The notes below the pieces were generated by a model, which searched no databases, was not told where the DNA came from, and saw only the letters and a program-made list of their open reading frames with translations. Below are positions 53,001 to 64,000 of a stretch of DNA of 64,000 bases, piece after piece (positions within the stretch are counted from its first letter, which is position 1; the number at the start of each line of letters is the position of its first letter). The stretch is from Halisarca cf. caerulea (Eukaryota; Porifera; Demospongiae; Chondrillida; Halisarcidae). The DNA lies in assembly GCA_963170055.1 (NCBI GenBank), contig CAUJGJ010000444.1:4660618-4724617 (forward strand). The letters run 5' to 3'. The position numbers and the translations under genes were made by a program.

Positions 53001-56000
53001 CACCACGCACATTGTCAGTGGAGACACATGAAGTTTCTGAAGTGCTTTGGGCGTATTTGTGCACTATTGGATATGCTGGTGCTAATACAAATATTTGGCA
53101 CTAGCACCACGCAAATTCAAAGGGGACACACATGAAGTTTCTGAAGTGCTGTGGGCATATTTGTGTAGTATTGGATATGGTGGTTCTAATACCACTATTT
53201 GGCACTAGCACCACTCACATTTCCAGTGGACACACATGAAGTTTCTGAAGTGCTGTGGGCATATTTGTGTAGTGTTGGATATGGTGGTTCTAAGACCAAT
53301 GTTTGGCACTAGCACCACGCACATTAAAAGTGGACACACATGAAGTTTCTGAAGTACTGTGCGCATATTTGTGTAGTATTGGATATGGTGGTTCTAAGAC
53401 CAATATTTGGAAGTAGCACCACGCACATTGTCAGTGGAGACACATGAAGTTTCTGAAGTGCAGTGGGCGTATTTGTGTACTATTGGATATGCTGGTGCTA
53501 ATACAAATATTTGGCACTAGCACCACGCAAATTCAAAGGGGACACATATGAAGTTTCTGAAGTGCTGTGGGCATATTTGTGTAGTGTTGGATATGGTGGT
53601 TCTAAGACCAATATTTGGAAGTAGCACCACGCACATTGTCAGTGGAAACACATGAAGTTTCTGAAGTGCTTTGGGCGTATTTGTGTACTATTGGATATGC
53701 TGGTGCTAATACAAATATTTGGCACTAGCACCACGCAAATTCAAAGGGGACACACATGAAGTTTCTGAAGTGCTGTGGGCATATTTGTGTAGTATTGGAT
53801 ATGGTGGTTCTAATACCACTATTTGGCACTAGCACCACTCACATTTCCAGTGGACACACATGAAGTTTCTGTAGCGCTGTGGGCATATTTGTGTAGTGTT
53901 GGATATGGTGGTTCTAAGACCAATGTTTGGCACTAGCACCACGCACATTAAAAGTGGACACACATGAAGTTTCTGAAGTACTATGGGCATATTTGTGTAG
54001 TATTGGATATGGTGGTTCTAAGACCAATAATTGGAAGTAGCACCACGCACATTGTCAGTGGAGACACATGAAGTTTCTGAAGTGCAGTGGGCGTATTTGT
54101 GTACTATTGGATATGCTGGTGCTAATACAAATATTTGGCACTAGCACCACGCACATTCAAAGTGGACACACATAAAGTTTCTGAAGTGTTGTGGGCGTAT
54201 CTGTATAGTGTTGAATATGCTGGTGCTAATACCACTATTTGGCACTAGCACCACTCACATTTATAGTGGACACACATGAAGTTTCTGAAGTGCTGTGGGC
54301 ATATTTGTGTAGTGTTGGATATGGTGGTTCTAAGACCAAAGTTTGGCACTAGCACCACGCACATTCCCAGTGGATACACATGACGTTTCTGAAGTACTGT
54401 GGGCGTATTTGTGTACTAATGGATATGATGGTACTAATACAAATATTTGGCACTAGCACCACGCACATACAAAGTGGAGACACATGAAGTTTCTGAAGTA
54501 CTGTGGGCATATTTGTGTAGTGTTGGATATGGTGGTTCTAAGACCAATATATTATGGAAGTAGCACCACGAACATTGTCAGTGGATACACATGAAGTTTC
54601 TGAAGTGCTGTGGGCGTATTTGTGTACTATTGGATATGCTGGTGCTATTACAAATATTTGGCACTAGCACCACGCACATTCAAAGTGGAGACACATGAAG
54701 TTTCTGAAGTGCTGTGGGCATATTTGTGTAGTGTTGGATATGGTGGTTCTAAGACCAATGTTTGGCACTAACACCACGCACATTCCTAGTAGACACACAT
54801 AAAGTTTCTGAAGTGTTATGGGCGCATCTGTGTAGTTTTAAATATGCTGGTGGTAATACCAATATTTGGCACTAGCACCACTCACATTCCCAGTGGACAC
54901 ACATGCAATTTCTGAAGTACTGTGGGCATCTTTGTGTAATGTTGGATATGATGGTTCTAAGACCAATGTTTGGCACTAGCACCACGCACATTAACAGTGG
55001 ACACCCATGAAGTTTCTGAAGTGCAGTGGGCATATTTGTGTAGTGTTGGATATGGTGGTTCTAAGACCAATGTTTGGCACTAGCACCACGCACATTCCCA
55101 GTGGATACACATGAAGTTTCTGAAGTGCTGTGGGCGTATTTGTGTAGTGTTGGGTACGCTGGTGCTAATACCAATATTTAGCGCTAGCACCATGCACATT
55201 CCCAGTGGACAAACATTAAGTTTCTGAAGTACTGTAGGCATATTTGTGTAGTGTTCAATATGGTGGTTCTAAGACCAATATTTCGAAGTAGCACCACGCA
55301 CATTGTCAGTGGACACAAATGAAGTTTCTGAAGTGCTGTGGGCGTATTTGTGTACTATTGGATATGCTGGTGCTAATACAAATATTTGGCACTAGCACCA
55401 CGCACATTCAAAGTGGACACACATGAAGTTTCTGAAGTGTTGTGGGCGTATCTGTGTAGTTTTGAATATGCTGGTGCTAATACCACTATTTGGCACTAGC
55501 ACCACTCACATTTCCAGTGGACACACATGAAGTTTCTGAAGTGCTGTGGGCATATTTGTGTAGTGTTGGATATGGTGGTACTAAGACCAATGTTTGGCAC
55601 TAGCACCACGCACATTCCCAGTGGATACACATGAAGTTTCTGAAGTACTGTGGGCGTATTTGTGTACTAATGGATATGATGGTACTAATACAAATATTTG
55701 GCACTAGCACCACGCACATACAAAGTGGAGACACATGAAGTTTCTGAAGTACTGTGGGCATATTTGTGTAGTGTTGGATACGGTGGTTCTAAGACCAATA
55801 TATTATGGAAGTAGCACCACGAACATTGTCAGTGGAGACACATGAAGTTTCTGAAGTACTGTGGGCGTATTTGTGTACTATTGGATATGCTGGTGCTATT
55901 ACAAATATTTGGCACTAGCACCACGCACATTCAAAGTGGACACACATGAAGTTTCTGAAGTGCAGTGGGCATATTTGTGTAGTGTTGGATATGGTGGTTC

Positions 56001-58592
56001 TAAGACCAATGTTTGGCACTAGCACCACGCACATTCCCAGTGGATACACATGAAGTTTCTGAAGTGCTGTGGGCGTATTTGTGTACTATTGGATATGCTG
56101 GTGTTAATACAAATATTTGGCACTAGCACCACGCACATATAAAGTGGAGACACATTAAGTTTCTGAAGTGTTGTGGGCGTATCTGTGTAGTGTTGAATAT
56201 GCTGGTGGTAATACCAATATTTGGCACTAGCACCACGCACATTCCCAGAGGACACACATGAAGTTTCTGAAGTACTGTGGGCATCTTTGTGTAATGTTGG
56301 ATATGATGGTTCTAAGACCAATGTTTGGCACTAGCACCACGCACATTAACAGTGGATACACATGAAGTTTCTGAAGTTTTGTGGGCGTATTTGTGTAGTG
56401 TTGGGTACGCTGGTGCTAATACCAATATTTAGCGCTAGCACCATGCACATTCCCAGTGGACAAACATTATGTTTCTGAAGTACTGTAGGCATATTTGTGT
56501 AGTGTTCAATATGGTGGTTCTAAGACCAATATTTGGAAGTAGCACCACGTACATTGTCAGTGGACACAAATGAAGTTTCTGAAGTGCTGTGGGCGCATAT
56601 GTGTACTATTGGATATACTGGTGCTAATACAAATATTTGGCACTAGCACCACGCACATTCAAAGTGGACACACATAAAGTTTCTGAAGTGTTGTGGGCGT
56701 ATCTGTGTAGTTTTGAATATGCTGGTGCTAATACCACTATTTGGCACTAGCACCACTCACATTTCCAGTGGACACACATGAAGTTTCTGAAGTGCTGTGG
56801 GCATATTTGTGTAGTGTTGGATATGGTGGTACTAAGACCAATGTTTGGCACTAGCACCACGCACATTCCCAGTGGATACACATGACGTTTCTGAAGTACT
56901 GTGGGCGTATTTGTGTACTATTGGATATGCTGGTACTAATACAAATATTTGGCACTATCACCACGCACTTACAAAGTGGAGACACATTAAGTTTCTGAAG
57001 TACTGTGGGCATATTTGTGTAATGTCGGATATGGTGGTTCTAAGACCAATATATTATGGAAGTAGCACCACAAACATTGTCAGTTGATACACATGAAGTT
57101 TCTGAATTGCTGTGGGCGTATTTGTGTAGTGTTGGATATGGTGGTTCTAAGACCAATGTTTGGCACTAGCACCACGCACATTCCCAGTGGATACACATGA
57201 AGTTTCTGAAGTACTGTGGGCATATCTGTGTATTATTGTATATGCTGGTGCTAATACAAATATTTGGCACTAGCACCACGCACATACAAAGTGGAGACAC
57301 ATTAAGTTTCTGAAGTGTTGCGGGCGTATCTGTGTAGTGTTGAATATGCTGGTGGTAATACCAATAGCCTGCACTAGAACCACTCACATTCCCAGTGGAC
57401 ACACATGAAGTTTCTGAAGTGCTGTGGGCATATTTGTGTAGTGTTGGATATGGTGGTTCTAAGACCAATGTTTGGCGCTAGCAGCACGCACATTCCCAGT
57501 GGATATCCATGAAGTTTCTGAATTGCTTTGGGCGTATTTGTGTAGTGTTGGATACGCTGGTGCTAATACCAATATTTGGCACTAGCACCACGCACATTCT
57601 CAGTGGACACACATGAAGTTTCTGAAGTGCTGTGGGCGTATTTGTGTAATGTTGGATATGATGGTTCTAAGACCAATGATTAGCACTAGCACCATGCACA
57701 TTCCCAGTGGATACACATGAAGTTTCTGAAGTGCTGTGGGCGTATTTGTGTAGTGTAGGATATGGTGGTTCTAAGACCAATATTTGGAAGTAGCACCACG
57801 CACATTGTCAGTGGAGACACATGAAGTTTCTGAAGTGCTTTGGGCGTATTTTTGTAATATTGGATATGCTGGTGCTAATACAAATGTTCGGCACTAGCAC
57901 CACGCACATTCAAAGTGGACACACATGAAGTTTCTGAAGTGCTGTGGGCATATTTGTGTAGTATTGGATATAGTGGTTCTAAGACCAATATTTGGAAGTA
58001 GCACCACGCACATTGTCAGTGGAGACACATGAAGTTTCTGAAGTGCTGTGGGCGTATTTGTGTAATATTGGATATGCTGGTGTTAGTACAAATATTTGGC
58101 ACTAGCACCACACACATTCAAAGTGGACACACAAAGTTTCTGAAGTGTTGTGGGCGTATCTGTGTAGTGTTGAATATGCTGGTGCTAATACCACTATTTG
58201 GCACTAGCACCACTCACATTTCCAGTGGACACACATGAAGTTTCTGAAGTGCTGTGGGCATATTTGTGTAGTGTTGGATATGGTGGTACTAAGACCAATG
58301 TTTGGCACTAGCACCACGCACATTCCCAGTGGATACACATGAAGTTTCTGAAGTACTGTGGGCGTATTTGTGTACTATTGGATATGCTGGTACTAATAGA
58401 AATATTCGGCACTAGCACCACGCACTTACAAAGTGGAGACACATTAAGTTTCTGAAGTACTGTGGGCATATTTGTGTAATGTCGGATATGGTGGTTCTAA
58501 GACCAATATATTATGGAAGTAGCACCACGAACATTGTCAGTTGATACACATGAAGTTTCTGAATTGCTGTGGGCGTATTTGTGTAGTGTTGG
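47089..58592 (+). repeat. 104-bp satellite array, block 4
   Basis: About 11.5 kb, near 110 monomers in forward orientation with no other sequence inside. Multimer structure is clear. 50813-51115 recurs identically, as judged by its translation, at 52581-52883, exactly 1,768 bp away (17 x 104), and flanking landmarks at 50404, 52172 and 53940 keep that spacing. A 6-mer (about 625 bp) duplication is visible between 47091 and 47716. Units with a 3-bp insertion (AATATATTATGGAAG) occur at about 54549, 55799, 57050 and 58505. Confidence 0.97.
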
Positions 58593-58783
58593 TGTAACGT
58601 TTAACTCGAATTCACTGTTCTCAATCACAATGGGAATAGCCAGCTGAAATGTCACTAAAAATCTTGACTTATATAGACAAAAATGACACAATCTGAAATG
58701 TTTTTACTTGTAGAGTTCAACACTACAACACACTAATAACAATCAGGTTATGTTCATCAACATGTTATTCTCTGTATGGTACA
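58593..58783 (-). repeat. Gypsy-2 3' LTR
   Basis: 191 bp with TG...CA ends. The Gag-Pol frame ends 41 bp inside it. Confidence 0.95.
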
Positions 58784-61700
58784 TCTTCTCCTCCCTTCTT
58801 CTGATACTGAAGTCTTGATGGAGGTTTTCTGTCTCGGCTGGGGTATCTTCTGGCAGGTGCAGTATCAATGACAGTTGCTGATTCACTAGAAACTGATGGA
58901 CTAGGAGTTGCTGGCTGACTAGAATCTTCAGGAGTAGTATGCTGTAAACTCGGAAATCTCTCCCGGATTTGATCATAATGGTGATGCCAAATCTGGTCTG
59001 TGTTCTGTACTTAACATTGGCAGAGACTGGTCCAGTGGTACTTACCACAGTGCCCTCTACCCACTTTGGTCCTGAACCAAAGTTCTTGGTATAAACAGGA
59101 TCTCCCTCTTTAAACTGTATTTCAGAACGTTTCTGGAGATCATGGTTCTTCTTCATGTGATCCTGCTTTTGCATAATTCTCCGTTCCAAATCTGGCTTGA
59201 GAAGATCTAATGGAGAACGCAGGCATCTGCCTATCAATAACTCTGCAGGTGAACAGTGAGTAAGCTCCAAAGGCGAGTTGCGATAGGAGAACAGCAATCT
59301 TGCCAAACGATCTGTAATGGAACCTGTAGTCATCTTGGATAATCCATCTTTGACTATCCTCACTGCCCTTTCAGCAAGCCCATTGGACGAAGGGTGGTAG
59401 GGCGCAGTAGTGACATGCTGGATGCCGTTTCGCTTACAGAAGCTGTTGAACTCTTCACTGGTGAAGTTTGTACCGTTGTCGGACACAATCATTTCTGGAA
59501 CACCAAACTGTGCAAACACTGAACGAAGCTTTTGAATGGTTGCTAGCGAGGTTGTGGCTGACATTGGAAAAGATTCAATCCACTTCGAGTGAGCATCGAT
59601 CAGGACAAGGAAATGGTACCCCAGGAAGGGGCCTGCATAATCCACATGGATGCGTGCCCAAGGCCTTGATGGCCAGACCCATGGATGCAACGGTGCTACA
59701 GGAGGAGCAGGCCTCCTCTGTTGGCAAGTGGAGCATGTTTTAACAACTGTTTCCAGGTCTTGATCGAAACCTGGCCACCAGGCAAAGAGACGACCCATTG
59801 ACTTCATTTTCACAATTCCTGGATGTCCCTCATGCAGCTGCGATAGCACTTTGTGTTGCAGGGTGGGAGGAATCACCACTCTACTTCCCCAGAGCAGGCA
59901 GCCATCTTGCACCGACAACTCTTTTCTTCGATACCAAAATGGTTTCAACTCCTCTTCATCACAGTGGTCCGGCCAGCCACTCTTCACAAACTGCATAATT
60001 CTAGACAATAAAGGATGACGGTTAGTCTCTAATTTAACCTGAGAAGCACTTACAGGTGAGGATTCCAAATGCTTCATCATCAAAATCGTCTCGGGTGGAA
60101 TTGGTACTTCTGAAATGGGTGCATTGTCCAATGGCAATCGGCTTAAGGCGTCTGCGTTTGCATGTGCTGAGGAAGAGCGAAACTTCACTGAGTAGTCATA
60201 AGCAGCTAATGTTAACGCCCATCTTTGAATTCTAGCAGAAGCATGAGAAGGTATGGCTTTCATCTCTTGGAATAGGCTCAGAAGAGGTTTATGGTCCGTC
60301 ACTAAGGTGAAATGCCTTCCATATAAATATGTATGGAATTTCTTGACTCCAAAGATGCAGGCAAGCCCCTCCTTCTCAATTTGGGAATAGTTTTTTTCTG
60401 CTGGCAATAAGGTGCGTGAGGCATAAGCTACAGGCCTTTCAGAACCATCTTCCATCTGATGAGACAGGACTACCCCAATGCCATGTGATGATGCATCACA
60501 AGCTAGAATAAGCTCTTTCCTTGGATCAAAGTGGACTAGCAGGCTTGAAGAGGATAACATTTCTTTTGATTTCTGGAACGCACAATCCTCTTCTTCTGTC
60601 CATTTCCAAGGGCTTGAATGCTTTAAGAGTTGATATAGTGGAGCTAAAACCTGTGATAGATTTGAAAGGAATTTCCCATAATATGATAACAAACCTAGGT
60701 ATGATTTTAGCTCTGATACATTGGTAGGGATGGGCGCTTCCTTAATTGCTTTTACTTTGTCTTCAAGTGGCTGCACCCCATCTGCACTAATACGGTAACC
60801 CAAATAGGTAACCTCAGAAGCTAAAAACAAACACTTCTTCTTCTGCAGCCTTAGCCCGGCTCGCTGTATCCTCTGGAGGACTTCATCCAGCAGCTGCAAA
60901 TGTTCCTCTTTAGAAGCACCAGCCACTAGGATGTCATCCAAGTATACCACCACATGAGGAATTCCTTGAAGCAGAGATTCCATAATCCTTTGAAAGATAC
61001 CTGGGGCAGAGGAAATACCAAAAGGCATTCTGGTATACTGAAACAAACCTCTGTGGGTATTGATGGTAACCAGTTTCCTGGATTCCTCTTCCAAGGTAAC
61101 CTGCTGGTACGCCTGACTTAAATCTAACTTGGTAAAGACCTTCCCTCCTGACAGAGTTGCAAGAAGATCTTCTGTCTTCGGAAGAGGGTAGCGATCCAAT
61201 TTTTCCACTTGGTTGACAGTCCTCCTAAAATCCCCACAAATTCGAACAGACTGCTTGTCGGATTTGAGAACAGGAACAATGGGAGCTGCCCAATCGGAAA
61301 ACTCCACAGGCTCAAGGATTCCCTGTTCCACCAGCCTGTCCAACTCTTTTGCTACCAGAGGCTTCATTGCTAACGGTACCGGACGGGCCCTACAGAAATG
61401 TGGCTGGGAATTCTCCTCAACGTGAATCTTGGCTTTGTAACCAGAAAACTTTCCCAACTCAGATTTGAAAACCTCCTGGTGTTTCTTTAAAATAGATCCC
61501 AGCATAGTGTCTTCTTCAGACAAATTGAAAATCTGCCTCCAATCTAGCTGGATGTGCTCAAGCCAATCTCGACCTAAGAGACTAGGACCAACACCATCAA
61601 CTACAAGCAGTGGCAAGGTTGTCGTCTTACCATTACATTCAACATCAACTTGCAAGTATCCTAGTACCTTCACGGGGTCTCCATTGTATGTCTTCAAGAC

Positions 61701-62714
61701 AATATTGGCTTTCTTCATTTCCAGCTTGGCAAACTGGGCTTCATAAGTTTTCTTTGACACCACAGTCCTAGACGCTCCTGTGTCCACCTCCATGGGGATT
61801 ATCTTCCCATTCAGTGCTAACTGCACCTGATACGGCTTACGCCCCTGAATAGAGCTTTCAATCCTGAATAACTCGTACTCATTCTCCACATTACCATGGA
61901 CTACCAAACCAGTAGTAGTGGTTGTCAGATTGGTATCCTCCTCCAGATGCTTCACTTTGCCTCCTGGTACTTCCAAACTTTGGAGTCTAGAACGGCAAGC
62001 CCTTCGGATGTGTCCCTTCCTCTTGCAATGGTGGCAGGTAGCATCTTTGAACTTGCATTGCTGTGCATTGTGATCCTTCCCTCCACAACGGTAGCAATCG
62101 CGCTTTGGACCCAGCCTTTGCTGTGGACTAGGATGTGGCTGCTTTGGAAAACTCTTCACTTTATTTATTTTCTGGACTTGGACAGTAGCTTCTCCAAGCA
62201 TTTGGGTATCTTTCTCAGCTGCTTCAATGGATAGTGCAATATCCACAGCCTTTGTCAGTGTGAGCTCTGATTCGGTCAACATCTTACGTTGCATGGACTT
62301 ATTCTCGATACCACAAACAAACCTGTCCCGTAACATTATGTCCAGGCTTTCTCCATAATTGCAGTACTCAGCAAGTGCACGCAATTGTGACAGGTATTCC
62401 GCAACCGATTCTCCTGCTTTCCTTGTTCTGCTATTGAACTTGAACCGCTGCATAATTTCTGAGGGCTTTGGGCTGTAATGTTGCTGCAACTTCCCTCTCA
62501 GAGTGCCATACTCAGTTTCCGCTGGCTTGTCTGGTGCTAACAAACTCCTCAAGAGCTTATATGGAGATGGTCCAATTGAAGCTAGAAAAACTGTCCTCTT
62601 CTTCGCTTCCGCTCTGATGCCATTTGCCTCCATAAATAAGTCCAGACGTTCTGCATACTGCGTCCATTCCTCAGAATTTGGATCGAAGGCTCCAATCTGT
62701 CCGTAGACTGCCAT
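58743..62714 (-). CDS. gag-pol: Gypsy-2 Gag-Pol polyprotein, single frame
   Basis: 1,323 codons from ATG. Gag capsid-type region at residues 1-170 (WTQYAERLDLFMEANGI, FKFNSRTRKAGESVAEYLSQ, LRDRFVCGI). Two zinc knuckles near 205-235 (CYRCGGKDHNAQQC, CHHCKRKGHIRRAC). Aspartic protease with VDTGASRTVV near 310. RT with FGISSAP and YLDDILVAG near 590. RNase H with ACDASSHGIG near 737. Integrase zinc finger H-H-C-C near 961 (CSTCQQ), then VDYAGP near 1025, SDNGTNF near 1076 and GLAERAV near 1111. All catalytic residues are intact. Fusion of gag and pol removes the frameshift that Gypsy-1 uses. Confidence 0.96.
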   Translation of the reverse strand: MAVYGQIGAFDPNSEEWTQYAERLDLFMEANGIRAEAKKRTVFLASIGPSPYKLLRSLLAPDKPAETEYGTLRGKLQQHYSPKPSEIMQRFKFNSRTRKAGESVAEYLSQLRALAEYCNYGESLDIMLRDRFVCGIENKSMQRKMLTESELTLTKAVDIALSIEAAEKDTQMLGEATVQVQKINKVKSFPKQPHPSPQQRLGPKRDCYRCGGKDHNAQQCKFKDATCHHCKRKGHIRRACRSRLQSLEVPGGKVKHLEEDTNLTTTTTGLVVHGNVENEYELFRIESSIQGRKPYQVQLALNGKIIPMEVDTGASRTVVSKKTYEAQFAKLEMKKANIVLKTYNGDPVKVLGYLQVDVECNGKTTTLPLLVVDGVGPSLLGRDWLEHIQLDWRQIFNLSEEDTMLGSILKKHQEVFKSELGKFSGYKAKIHVEENSQPHFCRARPVPLAMKPLVAKELDRLVEQGILEPVEFSDWAAPIVPVLKSDKQSVRICGDFRRTVNQVEKLDRYPLPKTEDLLATLSGGKVFTKLDLSQAYQQVTLEEESRKLVTINTHRGLFQYTRMPFGISSAPGIFQRIMESLLQGIPHVVVYLDDILVAGASKEEHLQLLDEVLQRIQRAGLRLQKKKCLFLASEVTYLGYRISADGVQPLEDKVKAIKEAPIPTNVSELKSYLGLLSYYGKFLSNLSQVLAPLYQLLKHSSPWKWTEEEDCAFQKSKEMLSSSSLLVHFDPRKELILACDASSHGIGVVLSHQMEDGSERPVAYASRTLLPAEKNYSQIEKEGLACIFGVKKFHTYLYGRHFTLVTDHKPLLSLFQEMKAIPSHASARIQRWALTLAAYDYSVKFRSSSAHANADALSRLPLDNAPISEVPIPPETILMMKHLESSPVSASQVKLETNRHPLLSRIMQFVKSGWPDHCDEEELKPFWYRRKELSVQDGCLLWGSRVVIPPTLQHKVLSQLHEGHPGIVKMKSMGRLFAWWPGFDQDLETVVKTCSTCQQRRPAPPVAPLHPWVWPSRPWARIHVDYAGPFLGYHFLVLIDAHSKWIESFPMSATTSLATIQKLRSVFAQFGVPEMIVSDNGTNFTSEEFNSFCKRNGIQHVTTAPYHPSSNGLAERAVRIVKDGLSKMTTGSITDRLARLLFSYRNSPLELTHCSPAELLIGRCLRSPLDLLKPDLERRIMQKQDHMKKNHDLQKRSEIQFKEGDPVYTKNFGSGPKWVEGTVVSTTGPVSANVKYRTQTRFGITIMIKSGRDFRVYSILLLKILVSQQLLVHQFLVNQQLSLILHLPEDTPAETENLHQDFSIRRREEKMYHTENNMLMNIT

Positions 62715-62727
62715 GAACTAAAAAGAC

Positions 62728-62745
62728 TTATCCTCGTCGCCAAAA
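62728..62745 (-). promoter_or_regulatory. Gypsy-2 primer-binding site
   Basis: On the sense strand after the 5' LTR: TTT then TGGCGACGAGGATAAG. The TGG start fits tRNA pairing. tRNA not assigned. Confidence 0.65.
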
Positions 62746-62937
62746 TGTAACGTTTAACTCGAATTCACTGTTCTCAATCACAATGGGAATAGCCAGCTGA
62801 AATGTCACTAAAAATCTTGACTTATATAGACAAAAATGACACAATCTGAAATGTTTGTTACTTGTAGAGTTCAACACTACAACACACTAATAACAATCAG
62901 GTTATGTTCATCAACATGTTATTCTCTGTATGGTACA
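62746..62937 (-). repeat. Gypsy-2 5' LTR
   Basis: 192 bp, differing from the 3' LTR by one extra base in the TGTTTGTTACTTG region. Confidence 0.95.
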
Positions 62938-64000
62938 GTTCGATATGGTGGTTCTAAGACCAATGTTTGGCACTAGCACCACGCACATTCCCAGTGGATA
63001 CACATGAAGTTTCTGAAGTACTGTGGGCATATTTGTGTATTATTGTATATGCTGGTACTAATACAAATATTTGGCACTAGCACCACGCACATACAAAGTG
63101 GAGACACATTAAGTTTCTGAAGTGTTGCGGGCGTATCTGTGTAGTGTTGAATATGCTGGTGGTAATACCAATAGCCTGCACTAGAACCACTCACATTCCC
63201 AGTGGACACACATGAAGTTTCTGAAGTGCTGTGGGCATAATTGTGTAGTGTTGGATATGGTGGTTCTAAGACCAATGTTTGGCGCTAGCAGCACGCACAT
63301 TCCCAGTGGATATCCATGAAGTTTCTGAATTGCTTTGGGCGTATTTGTGTAGTGTTGGATACGCTGGTGCTAATACCAATATTTGGCACTAGCACCACGC
63401 ACATTCTCAGTGGACACACATGAAGTTTCTGAAGTGCTGTGGGCATATTTGTGTAATGTTGGATATGATGGTTCTAAGACCAATGATTAGCACTAGCACC
63501 ACGCACATTCCCAGTGGACACACATGAAGTTTCTGAAGTGCTGTGGGCGTATTTGTGTAGTGTTGGATATGGTGGTTCTAAGACCAATATTTGGAAGTAG
63601 CACCACGCACATTGTCAGTGGAGACACATGGAGTTTCTGAAGTGCTTTGGGCGTATTTTTGTACTATTGGATATGCTGGTGCTAATACAAATGTTTGGCA
63701 CTAGCACCACGCACATTCAAAGTGGACACACATGAAGTTTCTGAAGTGCTGTGGGCATATTTGTGTAGTATTGGATATGGTGGTTCTAAGACCAATATTT
63801 GGAAGTAGCACCACGCACATTGTCAGTGGAGACACATGAAGTTTCTGAAGTGCTGTGGGCGTATTTGTGTAATATTGGATATGCTGGTGTTAATACAAAT
63901 ATTTGGCACTAGCACCACGCACATTCAAAGTGGAGACACATAAAGTTTCTGAAGTGTTGTGGGCGTATCTGTGTAGTGTTGAATATGCTGGTGCTAATAC
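62938..64000 (+). repeat. 104-bp satellite array, block 5, running off the window
   Basis: About 10 monomers. It closely repeats 57130-58200 (same rare words, e.g. GCTAGCAGCACGCACATTCC and GGATATCCATGAAG). Allowing for the Gypsy-2 length, this is a duplication about 1.46 kb (14 monomers) apart. The array continues past the window end. Confidence 0.95.

Larger units (their letters stand above)
58593..62937 (-). mobile_element. Complete Ty3/Gypsy LTR retrotransposon (Gypsy-2)
   Basis: A 4,345-bp element on the minus strand inserted in the satellite. LTRs of 191 and 192 bp start TGTAACGTTTAACTCG and end TCTGTATGGTACA, differing by a single inserted base. The flanks GTTGG (58588-58592) and GTTCG (62938-62942) fit a 5-bp duplication with one later change. 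Gag and Pol are one uninterrupted frame. A polypurine tract, AGAAGAAGGGAGGAGAAGA, lies at 58784-58802 in sense, next to the 3' LTR. A young copy of a different lineage from Gypsy-1. Confidence 0.95.

Overview
The window reads as eukaryotic, most likely metazoan, nuclear DNA that is low in genes and very rich in repeats. The only host gene I can support is a protein tyrosine phosphatase (PTP) on the + strand. Six phase-compatible exons between 8329 and 27923 carry the PTP motifs in order, separated by GT-AG introns of 63 bp to about 10.7 kb. The PTP fold, tiny and huge introns side by side, and the mobile families present (Ty3/Gypsy, PHD-finger LINE, Ngaro/DIRS-like tyrosine-recombinase element, Kolobok-like transposase with a YqaJ-like exonuclease, DUF7869-type protein) suggest a non-bilaterian animal such as a sponge or cnidarian. 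That taxonomic call is inference.

1-8.3 kb holds decayed elements: a LINE interrupted by a TTAA-flanked inverted-repeat element, a fold-back element, a TIR element, a degenerate Kolobok-like transposon and another LINE 3' end. 8.3-28 kb is the PTP gene. Its introns hold a complete Gypsy element (10581-15700, LTRs identical by eye, ATAC duplication, classical -1 frameshift signal), several TIR/MITE elements, a second Kolobok-like fragment, and a 2.7 kb TIR transposon with a broken DUF7869-like gene. 28-30.6 kb has microsatellites, a TA-flanked MITE, a hairpin repeat and five copies of a 132-bp tandem repeat.

From 30.6 kb to the end the window is a 104-bp-monomer satellite. It reverses orientation once near 32.58 kb and shows multimer duplications, including a 1,768-bp (17 x 104) unit. 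It is cut by three insertions that can be excised to restore monomers: a TIR element whose ends carry TTATGTCC/GGACATAA (33346-34719); a second copy of that family swollen to 10.7 kb by a PHD-finger LINE and a Ngaro-like element (36371-47088); and a young Gypsy element (58593-62937).

The most interesting signals are translational and splicing devices in the mobile elements. These are a GGGAAAC slippery site plus 13-bp stem in Gypsy-1, a lone in-frame UGA between LINE ORF1 and ORF2 with no AUG available for ORF2, and phase-matched introns that would join the Ngaro-like gag exons and gag to RT. No rRNA, convincing tRNA, CRISPR or bacterial-type operon was seen.
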